A DNA stretch of 26,805 bases from JBEIFW01 sp044370695 (GCA_044370695.1 JBILVB010000035.1:1-26805); one strand, 5' to 3'; counted from the first letter of the stretch, positions 15,236 to 22,709 are shown. Made by a program: numbers and translations. Notes: a model not told the origin generated them from the sequence alone.

Positions 15236-16777
15236 GGAGCCGGGGGTCCCTCCGGTCAGAGCCAGGCGGGCGTCACGCAGGATCGCCCACACCGCACGGA
15301 GGTCCTCGTGGTCCTCGGCGAGGGCCAGGGCGGCCTTGGCGTCGGCGATCAGCGCCTTGGCGTCGGCGACCTTGGCGGGGTCGGCGCCCTTCGCGGCCAG
15401 GGCATCGATCGCCACGAGCATCGTGTCGGCCGCCGCCGCCAGCTTGGCCTTGAGCTCGGCCAACTTCGCCGCTCGTTGTTGCTCGAGCGCCGTGCGGACC
15501 GGGTCCTTGCCGCCGTCGAGCACCGACTTCGGATCGGCACCGGAGGCCACCTTGTCGAGGGCGGCCTGCAGCGCCGCAGCGATCTGGGCCTTCACGTCGG
15601 CGGGCAGGTCGGACGCTGCGACCTTCTCCATCTGGGCCTTCAACACCTCCGCGGCCCGGGCGGCGGCGTCGGGGCGCTCCGGCTTCGCGTCACGCGCCTG
15701 CTCGAACGCTGCGGCGATCGCCTTGCCCAACGACTCGAGCTCGGCCTCACTGGGCCGCGTCCCCGTTGCCAGCGCTCCGAGCACGGCGTCGATCCGATCG
15801 AGCAGCGCCTTCTTTGCCGCCGCCTCGATCGGAGCAGCTGCCACGTTGGCCCGGGCGTCCTCGAGGCGGCGGCGCAGTTCCTCGGACCGCTTGGCAGCAC
15901 CGTCGTCCGCCTTGCGGCCGAGCGCTTCGTGCACCTGCTCGAGGACCGACCGCACGGCACCCTCGGACGGTTTCTGGCCTGCGGCGATCGCTGCGGCGAG
16001 CGCGTCGATCTTGCCGAGGAGCGCCGTCTTGGCCGCTGCATCGAGCGTGGATTCGGTCACCTTGGTCCGAGCCGTTGCGAGCGCCGTCGCCGGGTCGACC
16101 GGCTTCGCAGCGCCGGCCCCGTCGCCCCCCGTTCCGGGCGCGAGCGCCTCGGCGACGGCCTTCAGCACGACACCGACCGAGGGTTCACCCGGGTCCTTGC
16201 CCGTCTCGATCCGGCCTCGCAACTCGGCGATGCGGGCCAGCAGGGCCGCCTTCTGCGCAGCGGGGAGCGACGAGCCCGCAACGCGCTTGGTCGCGGCTTC
16301 CAGGGCGGCGAGCGCCCGGTCCTTCGCGCCGGTGGACGGCGCGCTGGCGGACGGGGGCGGCACCGGGGGCACCGACGGGCCCGGGGGCGGCGGCACGGAG
16401 GGTCCGCCGCTGCCCGGAGGGACCGACGGCGGCGGGGGAACGGAGACCGATCCGTCCTCGGAGGCAGCCTTGATCTCGCCCTCGAGGGCCTGCAGCGTCC
16501 CGTCGCTCGGGAGATCGCCGGCAGCCGCTGCACTGCGCGCCGCAACGACCTTCGCTGCGAGGGCCTGACGCTTGGCGGCATTCGCGACCTTCTGGAGTCG
16601 ACCCGCCATCGCGTCGAGGCGCTTGAGCACCTCGGCAGCGCGTCCCGGCTTGGTCGTCGGCACCCCGACCGACGGCTTGGTCGTGCCGGTCTCGCTGGCA
16701 TGGGCCGGACCGATCACGCCGGCCGCACCGAGCCCGACGGCGGCCGAGAGCAAGGCGGCGGCGAGTGTGCGTTGCAT
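15233..16777 (-). CDS. Secreted alanine-rich protein with about six helical repeats
   Basis: I do not recognise a named family. The 514-residue protein has a Sec signal peptide (1-27, cleavage after AHA) and a Pro/Ser/Gly-rich linker (111-147). The rest is built of degenerate ~60-residue Ala-rich helical units at about 46-105, 152-213, 230-288, 298-361, 374-433 and a divergent last one at 436-507. A recurring core is roughly L-x-A-A-x-K-x-A-L-L-x-(R/K)-I-(D/A)-x-L, followed by a G-x-x-P-S-E turn. No catalytic motif, transmembrane segment, sortase signal or cysteine is visible. It follows the small lipoprotein by 15 nt, with AAAGG upstream of the ATG. A structural, scaffold or periplasmic binding role is possible but unproven. 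Confidence 0.85.
   Translation of the reverse strand: MQRTLAAALLSAAVGLGAAGVIGPAHASETGTTKPSVGVPTTKPGRAAEVLKRLDAMAGRLQKVANAAKRQALAAKVVAARSAAAAGDLPSDGTLQALEGEIKAASEDGSVSVPPPPSVPPGSGGPSVPPPPGPSVPPVPPPSASAPSTGAKDRALAALEAATKRVAGSSLPAAQKAALLARIAELRGRIETGKDPGEPSVGVVLKAVAEALAPGTGGDGAGAAKPVDPATALATARTKVTESTLDAAAKTALLGKIDALAAAIAAGQKPSEGAVRSVLEQVHEALGRKADDGAAKRSEELRRRLEDARANVAAAPIEAAAKKALLDRIDAVLGALATGTRPSEAELESLGKAIAAAFEQARDAKPERPDAAARAAEVLKAQMEKVAASDLPADVKAQIAAALQAALDKVASGADPKSVLDGGKDPVRTALEQQRAAKLAELKAKLAAAADTMLVAIDALAAKGADPAKVADAKALIADAKAALALAEDHEDLRAVWAILRDARLALTGGTPGS
16337..16447 (-). repeat. Pro-rich PSVPPPP-type linker repeats
   Basis: Codons 111-147 of the secreted protein encode several near copies of PSVPPPP/PGPSVPP. 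The low-complexity spacer separates the first helical unit from the other five, as expected for a flexible or wall-spanning linker. Confidence 0.8.
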
Positions 16778-16792
16778 GAGGATCGCCTTTCG

Positions 16793-17119
16793 TCAGCCGC
16801 CGGCCGCGGCCAGGGCGTCGTCGAGGGCAGCGAGCGTCTGCTCGGCTGCGCGGAGGTCGGCGTCGATGGCGTCGAGCGTGGCGTCGCCGGTCGGCGCTGC
16901 GGTCGTGGTCGGGGCCTTGGCCACCGGTCGCGCCGGCGGGCCGGACTGGACCGGGACGGTCGTGGCCCCCGGCGCCGCGGCGGTCGGTACGGGAGCGGCG
17001 GTCGCGCTCGGCGGGGTTCGGGTGGCGTCGCCGTCACCACCGCATCCGACGAGCGCGAGGAACGCCGCGATCGCAAGGCCGGCTCCGATGAGCGGTCGCC
17101 GTCGGGGATTGCGGATCAT
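16793..17119 (-). CDS. Small lipoprotein of unknown function
   Basis: A 108-residue protein with a basic N-terminus, a hydrophobic stretch (10-25) and lipobox LVGC (Cys26). The mature part is a Thr/Ala/Pro-rich low-complexity linker (about 32-78) and a short Ala/Leu helix at the C-terminus (DADLRAAEQTLAALDDALA). The start at ATG 17119 is preferred over a longer frame because it puts the lipoprotein signal at the N-terminus, although no ribosome site is obvious upstream. It is followed after 15 nt by the secreted repeat protein, so the pair is likely one envelope operon. The C-terminal helix resembles the units of its neighbour in composition, which may mean they interact. No family is recognised. 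Confidence 0.78.
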   Translation of the reverse strand: MIRNPRRRPLIGAGLAIAAFLALVGCGGDGDATRTPPSATAAPVPTAAAPGATTVPVQSGPPARPVAKAPTTTAAPTGDATLDAIDADLRAAEQTLAALDDALAAAGG

Positions 17120-17123
17120 GCGG

Positions 17124-17135
17124 GGTCGATCGACC
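17124..17135. promoter_or_regulatory. Perfect 12-bp palindrome next to the lipoprotein start
   Basis: GGTCGATCGACC is self-complementary and lies 5 nt upstream of the lipoprotein ATG. Ten of its bases (TCGATCGACC) recur at 17200-17209. An operator is possible; GATC-rich palindromes also occur by chance in this base composition. Confidence 0.35.
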
Positions 17136-17205
17136 GTCTCGGGCCTCGGGCACACCAGGTCGACGACTTCCTGACGATCGCCGTACGCAATCGGCACGAT
17201 CGATC

Positions 17206-17225
17206 GACCGGTGCGGACCGGTGCG
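17206..17225. repeat. Tandem 10-bp direct repeat in a divergent promoter region
   Basis: GACCGGTGCG occurs twice head-to-tail, 20 nt upstream of the SnoaL-like gene's TACGGT element and between the divergent genes. One helical turn of spacing would suit a regulator binding site. Confidence 0.4.
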
Positions 17226-17244
17226 TACCCGCAGCGGCCGTGGC

Positions 17245-17250
17245 TACGGT
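17245..17250 (+). promoter_or_regulatory. Putative leaderless -10 TACGGT of the SnoaL-like gene
   Basis: TACGGT followed by CG ends 8 nt before the ATG at 17259, and there is no ribosome-binding site between. Supports the 17259 start over a longer GTG start at 17211. Confidence 0.5.
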
Positions 17251-17258
17251 CGAGCGTC

Positions 17259-17708
17259 ATGGACGACCGCGCTGCGATCCTCGATCTCCTCGGCCGCTAC
17301 TGCCACACCCTCGACGGGGGTGACGTCGCAGGGGCGGTCGCGCTCTTCGCACCCGATGCCGTGCTGTGGCCGCTGTTCATGCAGGACGAACCCGAACGGG
17401 GCCACGAGGCCATCCTCGGCTGGTACACGCGCTACTGGGCCGGCGTCACGAGCGCCGTACGGTTCCTGCAGCACCACGTCCAGTCACCGATGGTCGACCT
17501 CGACGGCCCCGATCAGGCACGCGCCCGCTGCTACCTGACGGCGACGATGCTCCTCGCCGGCAGCGACGACGCCCGGTGCTCGCACGGCCGCTACGAGGAC
17601 ACCCTCGTGAAGCTCGACGGCGTCTGGCGCTTCGCCGAGCGCCGCATCGTCGTGCACTACGACGTCGGCGTCGGCGCCGCCCGGCTCGGCCGGCGTCCGA
17701 ACGGCTGA
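17259..17708 (+). CDS. SnoaL-like / NTF2-fold protein
   Basis: A 149-residue single-domain protein of the NTF2/SnoaL-like superfamily. The N-terminal helix DRAAILDLLGRYCHTLDGGD and the following VALFAPDAVLWP strand are typical, as are the GHEAILGWYTRYW helix and the closing strands GRYEDTLVKLDGVWRFAERRIVVHYD. Members are small cytoplasmic isomerases, cyclases, dehydratases or ring-hydroxylase-like subunits; the reaction cannot be assigned here. It stands alone, divergent from the lipoprotein operon and convergent with the molybdopterin enzyme gene. The stop codon lies in the loop of a long hairpin. Confidence 0.9.
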   Translation: MDDRAAILDLLGRYCHTLDGGDVAGAVALFAPDAVLWPLFMQDEPERGHEAILGWYTRYWAGVTSAVRFLQHHVQSPMVDLDGPDQARARCYLTATMLLAGSDDARCSHGRYEDTLVKLDGVWRFAERRIVVHYDVGVGAARLGRRPNG

Positions 17709-17723
17709 GCCGCTCGGACGCCG
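17691..17723. terminator. Bidirectional terminator hairpin between convergent genes
   Basis: CGGCGTCCGA (17691-17700) and TCGGACGCCG (17714-17723) pair perfectly for 10 bp; after one A/C mismatch, CGGC/GCCG continue the stem, leaving the TGA stop codon of the SnoaL-like gene as the 3-nt loop. There is no T-run, but the symmetry and the convergent setting fit a terminator for both strands. Confidence 0.65.
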
Positions 17724-17729
17724 GGTCGA

Positions 17730-19898
17730 TCAGGCTCGGGCGTCGGCGAGCTTGCGCACCGCGACCGGGATCGCCGACAGCAGCGGCATCCCGGTGAGCG
17801 GGTCGTAGGCGCTGTCGACCGACGACAATCGTCCGGTGGTGTCGCCGTGGGCGTACGGATCGGGAGTGGTGCCCTCGACCGGCACCCCGCCCCAGGCGTG
17901 CGCCATCGACACCACCCCGCGCCGCAGACCGGCCTCGGCCTTCACCGGGGCCCGCACCGCACCCGAGGGTGACGCCACCTCGACGAGGTCACCGTCGACG
18001 AGCCCGAGCTCGACGAGATCGTCGGGGTGCATGTGGGCGTAGGAGGTGCCTTCCTTCGAGCGCAGCTCCTCCACCTCGCGACCCGAGGAGTTGAACACCG
18101 CCTTGAGCCGCCGCGACGACATCCGGAACCGGTGCACGGACGGGTCGAACCCGTCGAGCGCCGCGGGCCCGGCGACGGCGAGGCGAACCTCGTCGAGCTC
18201 GGCTGGGATCCCCTCGGGCGCGACGTCGAGCCGGGCCGAGCAGTCGGCGTCGGCGTCGACCACGGTCACCGGGCCGAGTTCGGGGTACTCGTGACCGCCC
18301 GGGTTGGCCCGCATCACGGCGAGCGGGATCCGGCTCTTCGGGTACGACAGCTCGAGCACGTCGTCGCTCGTCGCGCCCGGCTCGAGCGGCCCACCGGCCA
18401 GATTGATCCGCACGCCGAGCCGCTCGGCGATCCCGGCATAGACCTTCCACTCCGCGAGCACGTCACCCTCGGCCTGCAGGACCGGTGGCGTGTACATGAG
18501 GTACGGCTTTTCGAACCACCGGTCGATCGTGATCGGCACGTCGGGCCGCTCGAGGCACAGTTCCGAGGCGATGACGTACTCGGCGAGCTCCGCCGTGGCC
18601 GACACCTGGACGTCGATCGCGACGTGCAGATCGAGCGACCGCAGGGCCCGGACCGTGCGCTCCTGGTCGGGGAACGCCACCACCGGGTTCCCGCCACAGG
18701 AGAACAGCGCCCGGACCTGGCCCTCACCCGGGGTGAGGATCTCGTCGGGGAGCTGCGAGGTGAGCAATTCACCGCGGTAACCGCGCAGGCCGCGGACCCG
18801 ATGCTCGACCCCTTTGTCGAGCACGTGCGGCATCGGCGGGACCGGCTGGGCCTTGGGGACGGCGGGCCCGTTGAGGATGCCGCCGAAATGCCCGAGCACC
18901 TCGCCGGCCCGGTTGTACCGCCCGCAGACGGTGTTGAGGCTGAGCACGAGATGTTCGGTCAGCGTGTGGTGCGAGGCCATGTTCGGGCCGGTACCGCTGT
19001 TGGCACAGCCCCGCGGGCCGTCGGCGAACATGCGGGCCGCGGTGACGATCAGGTCGCGATCGACGCCGCTGCGGCGCTCGACGAGGTCGAGGTCGTAGGC
19101 GCGCACGGCGGCGTGCAGGGCGTCGAGGCCGTCGACCCACCGGTCGCAGAACGCCCGGTCGTGACGGCCCTCGTCGAGGATCACCCGCAACATCCCGGCG
19201 AGCAGCACCGGGTCCTCGCCGGGGAGGACCGGCAGATGCAGGTCGGCGTACTGGGCCGTCTCGGTCTTGCGCGGGTCGACAACGATCAGCTTGAGGCCCC
19301 GCTTGCGCTGCTCGCGCAGGCGCACGAGCGGGTTGATGAACGAGATCGAGCCCGGGTACGAGTAGGTCGACACCAGCGGGTTCAGGCCGATCAGCATCAC
19401 GACGTCGGCGGTCTCGACGGGCTGCAGGCCGGCGGCCCACATGCCGTGGCGCAGCGGGGCGATCGACTTGGCCGGCTGGTCGATCGTGACCGAGGTGTAC
19501 ACCGACGGCGATCCGATCGCAGCGTGGAAGCCTCGCACCACCGGCTGCGTGGCCCCGTTCTGGAACGTGGCCGTGCCGCAGTACGTGGCGACGGCGCGCG
19601 GGCCGTGAGCGTCGATGATCGTGCGCAGACGCTCGGCGATCTCGTCGAGGGCGACCTCGGTGGGGATCTCGTGCAGCCGACCGTCGGCGTCGCGCTTCAT
19701 CGACGTGCGCAGCCGGGTCGGGTGGTGGTGCTGCAGGTGCAGGTGCCGGCCCTTCACGCAGGTGTACCCCGCGTAGTAGGGATCGTCCCGGTCGCCGCGG
19801 ATGGCGACGATGCGGTTGGCGTCGGTGTCGACGTCCACCTCGATCGCACATCCCGCATGGCAGAACCGGCAGTAGGACTTCCGAGTGTCGATGCTCAC
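17730..19898 (-). CDS. Molybdopterin-dependent oxidoreductase (formate dehydrogenase/DMSO reductase superfamily)
   Basis: A 722-residue protein with an N-terminal 4Fe-4S motif, Cys10, Cys13, Cys17 and Cys47, followed by Lys49 (CVKG), which relays electrons in this superfamily. The molybdopterin domains include IGLNPLVSTYSYPGS, GCANSGTGPNM and FSCGGNPVVAFPD, and the C-terminal dinucleotide-binding domain begins near 597 (RMSSRRLK, then SYAHMHPDD). Around the usual molybdenum-ligand position the sequence is YTSVTIDQPAKS (134-145), with neither Cys nor Sec, so a true formate dehydrogenase is unlikely. No Tat signal is seen, so it is cytoplasmic. No iron-sulfur, membrane or chaperone subunit is adjacent. 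Substrate unknown. GTG start with GGGGGA 5 nt upstream. Confidence 0.93.
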   Translation of the reverse strand: MSIDTRKSYCRFCHAGCAIEVDVDTDANRIVAIRGDRDDPYYAGYTCVKGRHLHLQHHHPTRLRTSMKRDADGRLHEIPTEVALDEIAERLRTIIDAHGPRAVATYCGTATFQNGATQPVVRGFHAAIGSPSVYTSVTIDQPAKSIAPLRHGMWAAGLQPVETADVVMLIGLNPLVSTYSYPGSISFINPLVRLREQRKRGLKLIVVDPRKTETAQYADLHLPVLPGEDPVLLAGMLRVILDEGRHDRAFCDRWVDGLDALHAAVRAYDLDLVERRSGVDRDLIVTAARMFADGPRGCANSGTGPNMASHHTLTEHLVLSLNTVCGRYNRAGEVLGHFGGILNGPAVPKAQPVPPMPHVLDKGVEHRVRGLRGYRGELLTSQLPDEILTPGEGQVRALFSCGGNPVVAFPDQERTVRALRSLDLHVAIDVQVSATAELAEYVIASELCLERPDVPITIDRWFEKPYLMYTPPVLQAEGDVLAEWKVYAGIAERLGVRINLAGGPLEPGATSDDVLELSYPKSRIPLAVMRANPGGHEYPELGPVTVVDADADCSARLDVAPEGIPAELDEVRLAVAGPAALDGFDPSVHRFRMSSRRLKAVFNSSGREVEELRSKEGTSYAHMHPDDLVELGLVDGDLVEVASPSGAVRAPVKAEAGLRRGVVSMAHAWGGVPVEGTTPDPYAHGDTTGRLSSVDSAYDPLTGMPLLSAIPVAVRKLADARA

Positions 19899-19925
19899 GT
19901 CGATCCCCCGATCAGCGACCCGGAG

Positions 19926-19931
19926 AGGCTA
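19926..19931 (-). promoter_or_regulatory. -10-like TAGCCT of the molybdopterin oxidoreductase gene
   Basis: Located 27 nt before the GTG, giving a leader of about 20 nt that holds the GGGGGA ribosome site (19904-19909). Divergent from the murT element 28 nt away. Confidence 0.42.
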
Positions 19932-19959
19932 CCGCAGGGCCCCTTCGGCGACGGCGCCG

Positions 19960-19965
19960 TAGGCT
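19960..19965 (+). promoter_or_regulatory. Putative leaderless -10 TAGGCT of murT
   Basis: TAGGCT ends exactly 6 nt before the GTG start, with no ribosome site. The 14-nt context GCGCCGTAGGCTCG is repeated exactly at 23621-23634 upstream of the monooxygenase gene. Confidence 0.55.
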
Positions 19966-19971
19966 CGTGCG

Positions 19972-21210
19972 GTGGCCGACCCCACCCGACGCCGGGCTCG
20001 CACCCGGCTCGCCGTCGCCGCCGGACGGACGGCATCGGCCCTGTCCCGGTTGACCGGGCGCGGCCACGGCGCCGTCATCGGCGGCAAGGTCGCCCTTCGC
20101 ATCGAACCCCAGGCCCTGCGGCGTCTCGCCGGGCGGCGGGCGGTCACCGTCGTCACCGGCACCAACGGCAAGACGACCACCACCCGGCTGATCGGCGCCG
20201 CGCTGGGCTCGGGGCGCCGAGTCGCGGTCAACCGCGGGGGCAACATGCCCACCGGGATGATCGAGGCGCTCGGGCGACGTGCCGAGGAGGTCGTGCTCGA
20301 GTGCGACGAGCTCTACGTGCCCGAGGTGGTCCACGCCGTGCGACCCGAGGTCTTGGTGCTGCTGAACATCTCGCGCGACCAGCTCGACCGGATCACCGAG
20401 ATCCGCCGCATCGCCGAACTGTGGCGCGCGCTGCTCGCCGGCGTCACCCGTCGGCTCGTGGTCGTCGCCAACGCCGACGACCCGCTCGTCGTGTGGGCCG
20501 TCGGCGACCATCAGCCCGTGGTGTGGGTGGCCGCCGGCTACCGATGGGTCGAGGACGCCGCGCTGTGCCCGGCCTGCGGACGGGTGCGGCCGTTGCGCGC
20601 CGATGGTTCGTGGACCTGTGCCTGCGGGCTCGACCGGCCCGAACCGGACTGGATCCTCGAGGGCGCAACGGCGATCGGGCCCGAAGGACGTGCGCCGCTC
20701 GAACTGGCCCTCCCCGGGGAGTTCAACCGGACCAATGCCCTCGTCGCCGTCGCTGCCGCCGTGGCCCGGGGGGTCGAGCTCGAACGCGCCGCGCGGGCCC
20801 TCGGCACGGTCGAATCGGTCAACGGCCGCTACGCCACCGTCGAGGTGAAGGGGCACCCGGTGCAGTTGCTGCTGGCCAAGAACCCGGCGTCGTGGGCCGA
20901 GACGCTCACCCTGGTGGGCACCGGCGATCGCGAGCTCGCCCTGTGCCTCAACGCGCGGACGGCCGACGGTCGCGACACGTCGTGGATCTGGGACGTCCCG
21001 TTCGAGCGGCTCGCCGGCCGCCGGGTCGTCGTCAGCGGCGACCGGCGGGCCGATCTCGCCCTGCGGCTCCAGGTCGCCGGGATCGACCCGCTCGTCGTCG
21101 GCGACGTCGCCGACGGGATCCGGCTGCTCCCCGCCGGCCACCCCGTCGTGCTGGCCGCCACGTACACCGCGTTCCACGACCTCCTCGATGCCTGGAAGGT
21201 GCGCTGGTGA
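19972..21210 (+). CDS. murT: Lipid II isoglutaminyl synthase subunit MurT
   Basis: A 412-residue Mur-ligase homologue. With GatD it amidates the D-isoglutamate of lipid II in the cytoplasm, using glutamine-derived ammonia. It shows the ATP loop VVTGTNGKTTTT (60-71), the Mur middle domain with NADDPLVVWAV, a zinc-ribbon insertion with Cys199, Cys202, Cys216 and Cys218 (typical of MurT and absent from other Mur ligases), then PGEFNRTNALVAVAAA and the C-terminal DUF1727 domain with LLLAKNPASWAETL and LNARTADGRDTSWIWDV, where the conserved Asp lies. The gatD start overlaps its stop (GTGA). GTG start 6 nt after TAGGCT. The assignment rests on the ribbon, DUF1727 and GatD partner, and is strong. 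Confidence 0.95.
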   Translation: MADPTRRRARTRLAVAAGRTASALSRLTGRGHGAVIGGKVALRIEPQALRRLAGRRAVTVVTGTNGKTTTTRLIGAALGSGRRVAVNRGGNMPTGMIEALGRRAEEVVLECDELYVPEVVHAVRPEVLVLLNISRDQLDRITEIRRIAELWRALLAGVTRRLVVVANADDPLVVWAVGDHQPVVWVAAGYRWVEDAALCPACGRVRPLRADGSWTCACGLDRPEPDWILEGATAIGPEGRAPLELALPGEFNRTNALVAVAAAVARGVELERAARALGTVESVNGRYATVEVKGHPVQLLLAKNPASWAETLTLVGTGDRELALCLNARTADGRDTSWIWDVPFERLAGRRVVVSGDRRADLALRLQVAGIDPLVVGDVADGIRLLPAGHPVVLAATYTAFHDLLDAWKVRW

Positions 21211-21923
21211 AGCCCGACGCGCTCTCGATCGCCCTCGTCTACCCGACGGTGCTCGGTCTCTACGGCGACCGGGGCAACGCGCTCGTGCTCGCCCATCGCG
21301 CCCGGGCCCGGGGCCTTCGGGCCGAGGTGCTCGTGATCGACCCGGGCGATGCGGTGCCCCGCCACGCCGACGTCTACCTCCTGGGCGGCGGCGAGGACCT
21401 CGCCCAGGCCCGCGCGGTCGAGCTGCTCCGAGAGGACGGGGGGATCGCTGCGGCGGTCGAGCGCGGCGCGCCGGTGCTCGCGGTGTGCGCGGGGTACCAG
21501 ATCCTCGGGCGCAGCTTCCCGGCTGCCGGTGGGGCCGTCGACGGGCTCGATCTCGTCGACGTCGTCACGGTGCCCGGCGCACCCCGATCGGTCGGTGAGC
21601 TGGCCACCACCCCGTCGGGGCTGGGGATCCCGGTGCTCACCGGCTACGAGAACCACGGCGGTTGGACCATGCTCGGCGACGGGGTCGAACCGCTCGGCCA
21701 CGTCGTCCACGGCATCGGCAACCGGCCCGGGGCCGGAACCGACGGCTGCCGGGTGGGCCGGTTGATCGGCACCTACCTGCACGGGCCGTGCCTGGCGCGC
21801 AACCCGGCGCTCGCCGACGTGCTGCTGCGGTGGTCGACCGACATGGAGATTCTCGCCCCGATCGACGACACGTGGCCCGAGGCGATGCGCGCCGAGCGTC
21901 TGCAGGCCATCGGGTTGCGCTGA
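21207..21923 (+). CDS. gatD: Lipid II isoglutaminyl synthase glutaminase subunit GatD
   Basis: A 238-residue class I glutamine amidotransferase of the CobB/CobQ type. It hydrolyses glutamine and channels ammonia to MurT. The nucleophile is Cys94 in AVCAGYQILG, the catalytic His is His192 in GTYLHGP, and the early oxyanion segment is LLGGGEDLAQ (58-67). The ENHGG segment (148-152) is typical of GatD. The GTG start overlaps the murT stop by four bases, so the two subunits are coupled. It could be mistaken for a cobyric acid synthase, but it lacks the N-terminal synthetase domain and MurT is adjacent. The stop lies in a hairpin shared with the convergent SDR gene. Confidence 0.95.
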   Translation: MKPDALSIALVYPTVLGLYGDRGNALVLAHRARARGLRAEVLVIDPGDAVPRHADVYLLGGGEDLAQARAVELLREDGGIAAAVERGAPVLAVCAGYQILGRSFPAAGGAVDGLDLVDVVTVPGAPRSVGELATTPSGLGIPVLTGYENHGGWTMLGDGVEPLGHVVHGIGNRPGAGTDGCRVGRLIGTYLHGPCLARNPALADVLLRWSTDMEILAPIDDTWPEAMRAERLQAIGLR

Positions 21924-21937
21924 GCGCGAAGCTCAGC
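21919..21937. terminator. Bidirectional hairpin over two convergent stop codons
   Basis: GCTGAGC and GCTCAGC form a perfect 7-bp stem with a GCGAA loop. The two stems contain the TGA of gatD and the TGA (minus strand) of the SDR gene, so it sits exactly at both gene ends. No T-run. Confidence 0.5.
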
Positions 21938-22709
21938 CGCCGGCGAGGTCCTGGGAGCGCCGGCGCAACCGGCGCATCCCGCCGAGCCAGCGGTCGGGAT
22001 CGGCGGCCTTGCGCTCCACGTAGGTCTGCACCTCGGGGTGGGGGAGGATGAGGAAACGCCCGACCCGGATCGCCTCGGTGACCACGTCGGCCACGTACTC
22101 CGGCTCGACGATGCCGTCGGTGCCACCGTCGCCGAGCTGCCGAGGGGCCATCGCCGTGTTGACCCCCTGCGGGCACAGCACCGACACCCCGATGCCCTGG
22201 TCGCCGTGGGCGATGGCGATGCTCTCGGCGAGCTTGATGCAGGCCGCCTTGGTGACGCTGTACGGCGCCGAGCCGACGGCGGCCAGCAACCCGGCCGCCG
22301 ATGCGGTGTGCACCAGGTAGCCCTCGCCCCGGGCCAGCATCGAGGGCAGCACGGCACGCGCCGCGTAGACGTGGGCCATCACGTGCAGCTCCCACTGGGC
22401 CTGCCACGCGGCGTTGGACGCCTCCACGCCACCGCCGGCCCCGCCGGCGCCGGCGTTGGAGAAGAAGATGTCGATCGGGCCGAAGTCGTTCTCCACCCGC
22501 TCGACGAGGGCGACGATCCGTGCCTCGTCGGTGACGTCGACCCCGAGCCCCAACCCGCCGTAGGTGGCGGCGGCGGCCTCGGCGGCTGCCGCGTCACGAT
22601 CGACGACCACGACGGCGCGTGCACCCTCGGCCGCCCACTTGCGGGCCACGGCGGAGCCGATCCCGCCCCCGCCGCCGGTGATGACCGCGACCCGACCCTC
22701 GATCTCCAT
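21933..22709 (-). CDS. Short-chain dehydrogenase/reductase (SDR), classical type
   Basis: A 258-residue NAD(P)-dependent oxidoreductase. The Rossmann loop is TGGGGGIGS (11-19), Asp37 at the end of strand beta-2 (VVVVDRD) favours NAD over NADP, NAG is at 85-87, and the catalytic residues are Ser138, Tyr150 and Lys154 (YSVTK). Substrate is an alcohol or ketone of unknown type; related enzymes in actinobacteria act on steroid, fatty or cyclic alcohols. The ATG at 22709 follows GAGGGGAG with 6-nt spacing; much longer upstream frames are shadows. It is divergent from another SDR gene, sharing 93 nt of upstream DNA, and converges with gatD. Confidence 0.94.
   Translation of the reverse strand: MEIEGRVAVITGGGGGIGSAVARKWAAEGARAVVVVDRDAAAAEAAAATYGGLGLGVDVTDEARIVALVERVENDFGPIDIFFSNAGAGGAGGGVEASNAAWQAQWELHVMAHVYAARAVLPSMLARGEGYLVHTASAAGLLAAVGSAPYSVTKAACIKLAESIAIAHGDQGIGVSVLCPQGVNTAMAPRQLGDGGTDGIVEPEYVADVVTEAIRVGRFLILPHPEVQTYVERKAADPDRWLGGMRRLRRRSQDLAGG

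Noticed and set aside
17206..17225. CRISPR-like or longer tandem array
   Set aside because: Only two 10-bp units without spacers; at most a regulator site.
18027..21206. Long plus-strand frame leading into gatD
   Set aside because: It runs antisense to the molybdopterin enzyme and out of frame through murT; only the part from 21207 has family motifs.
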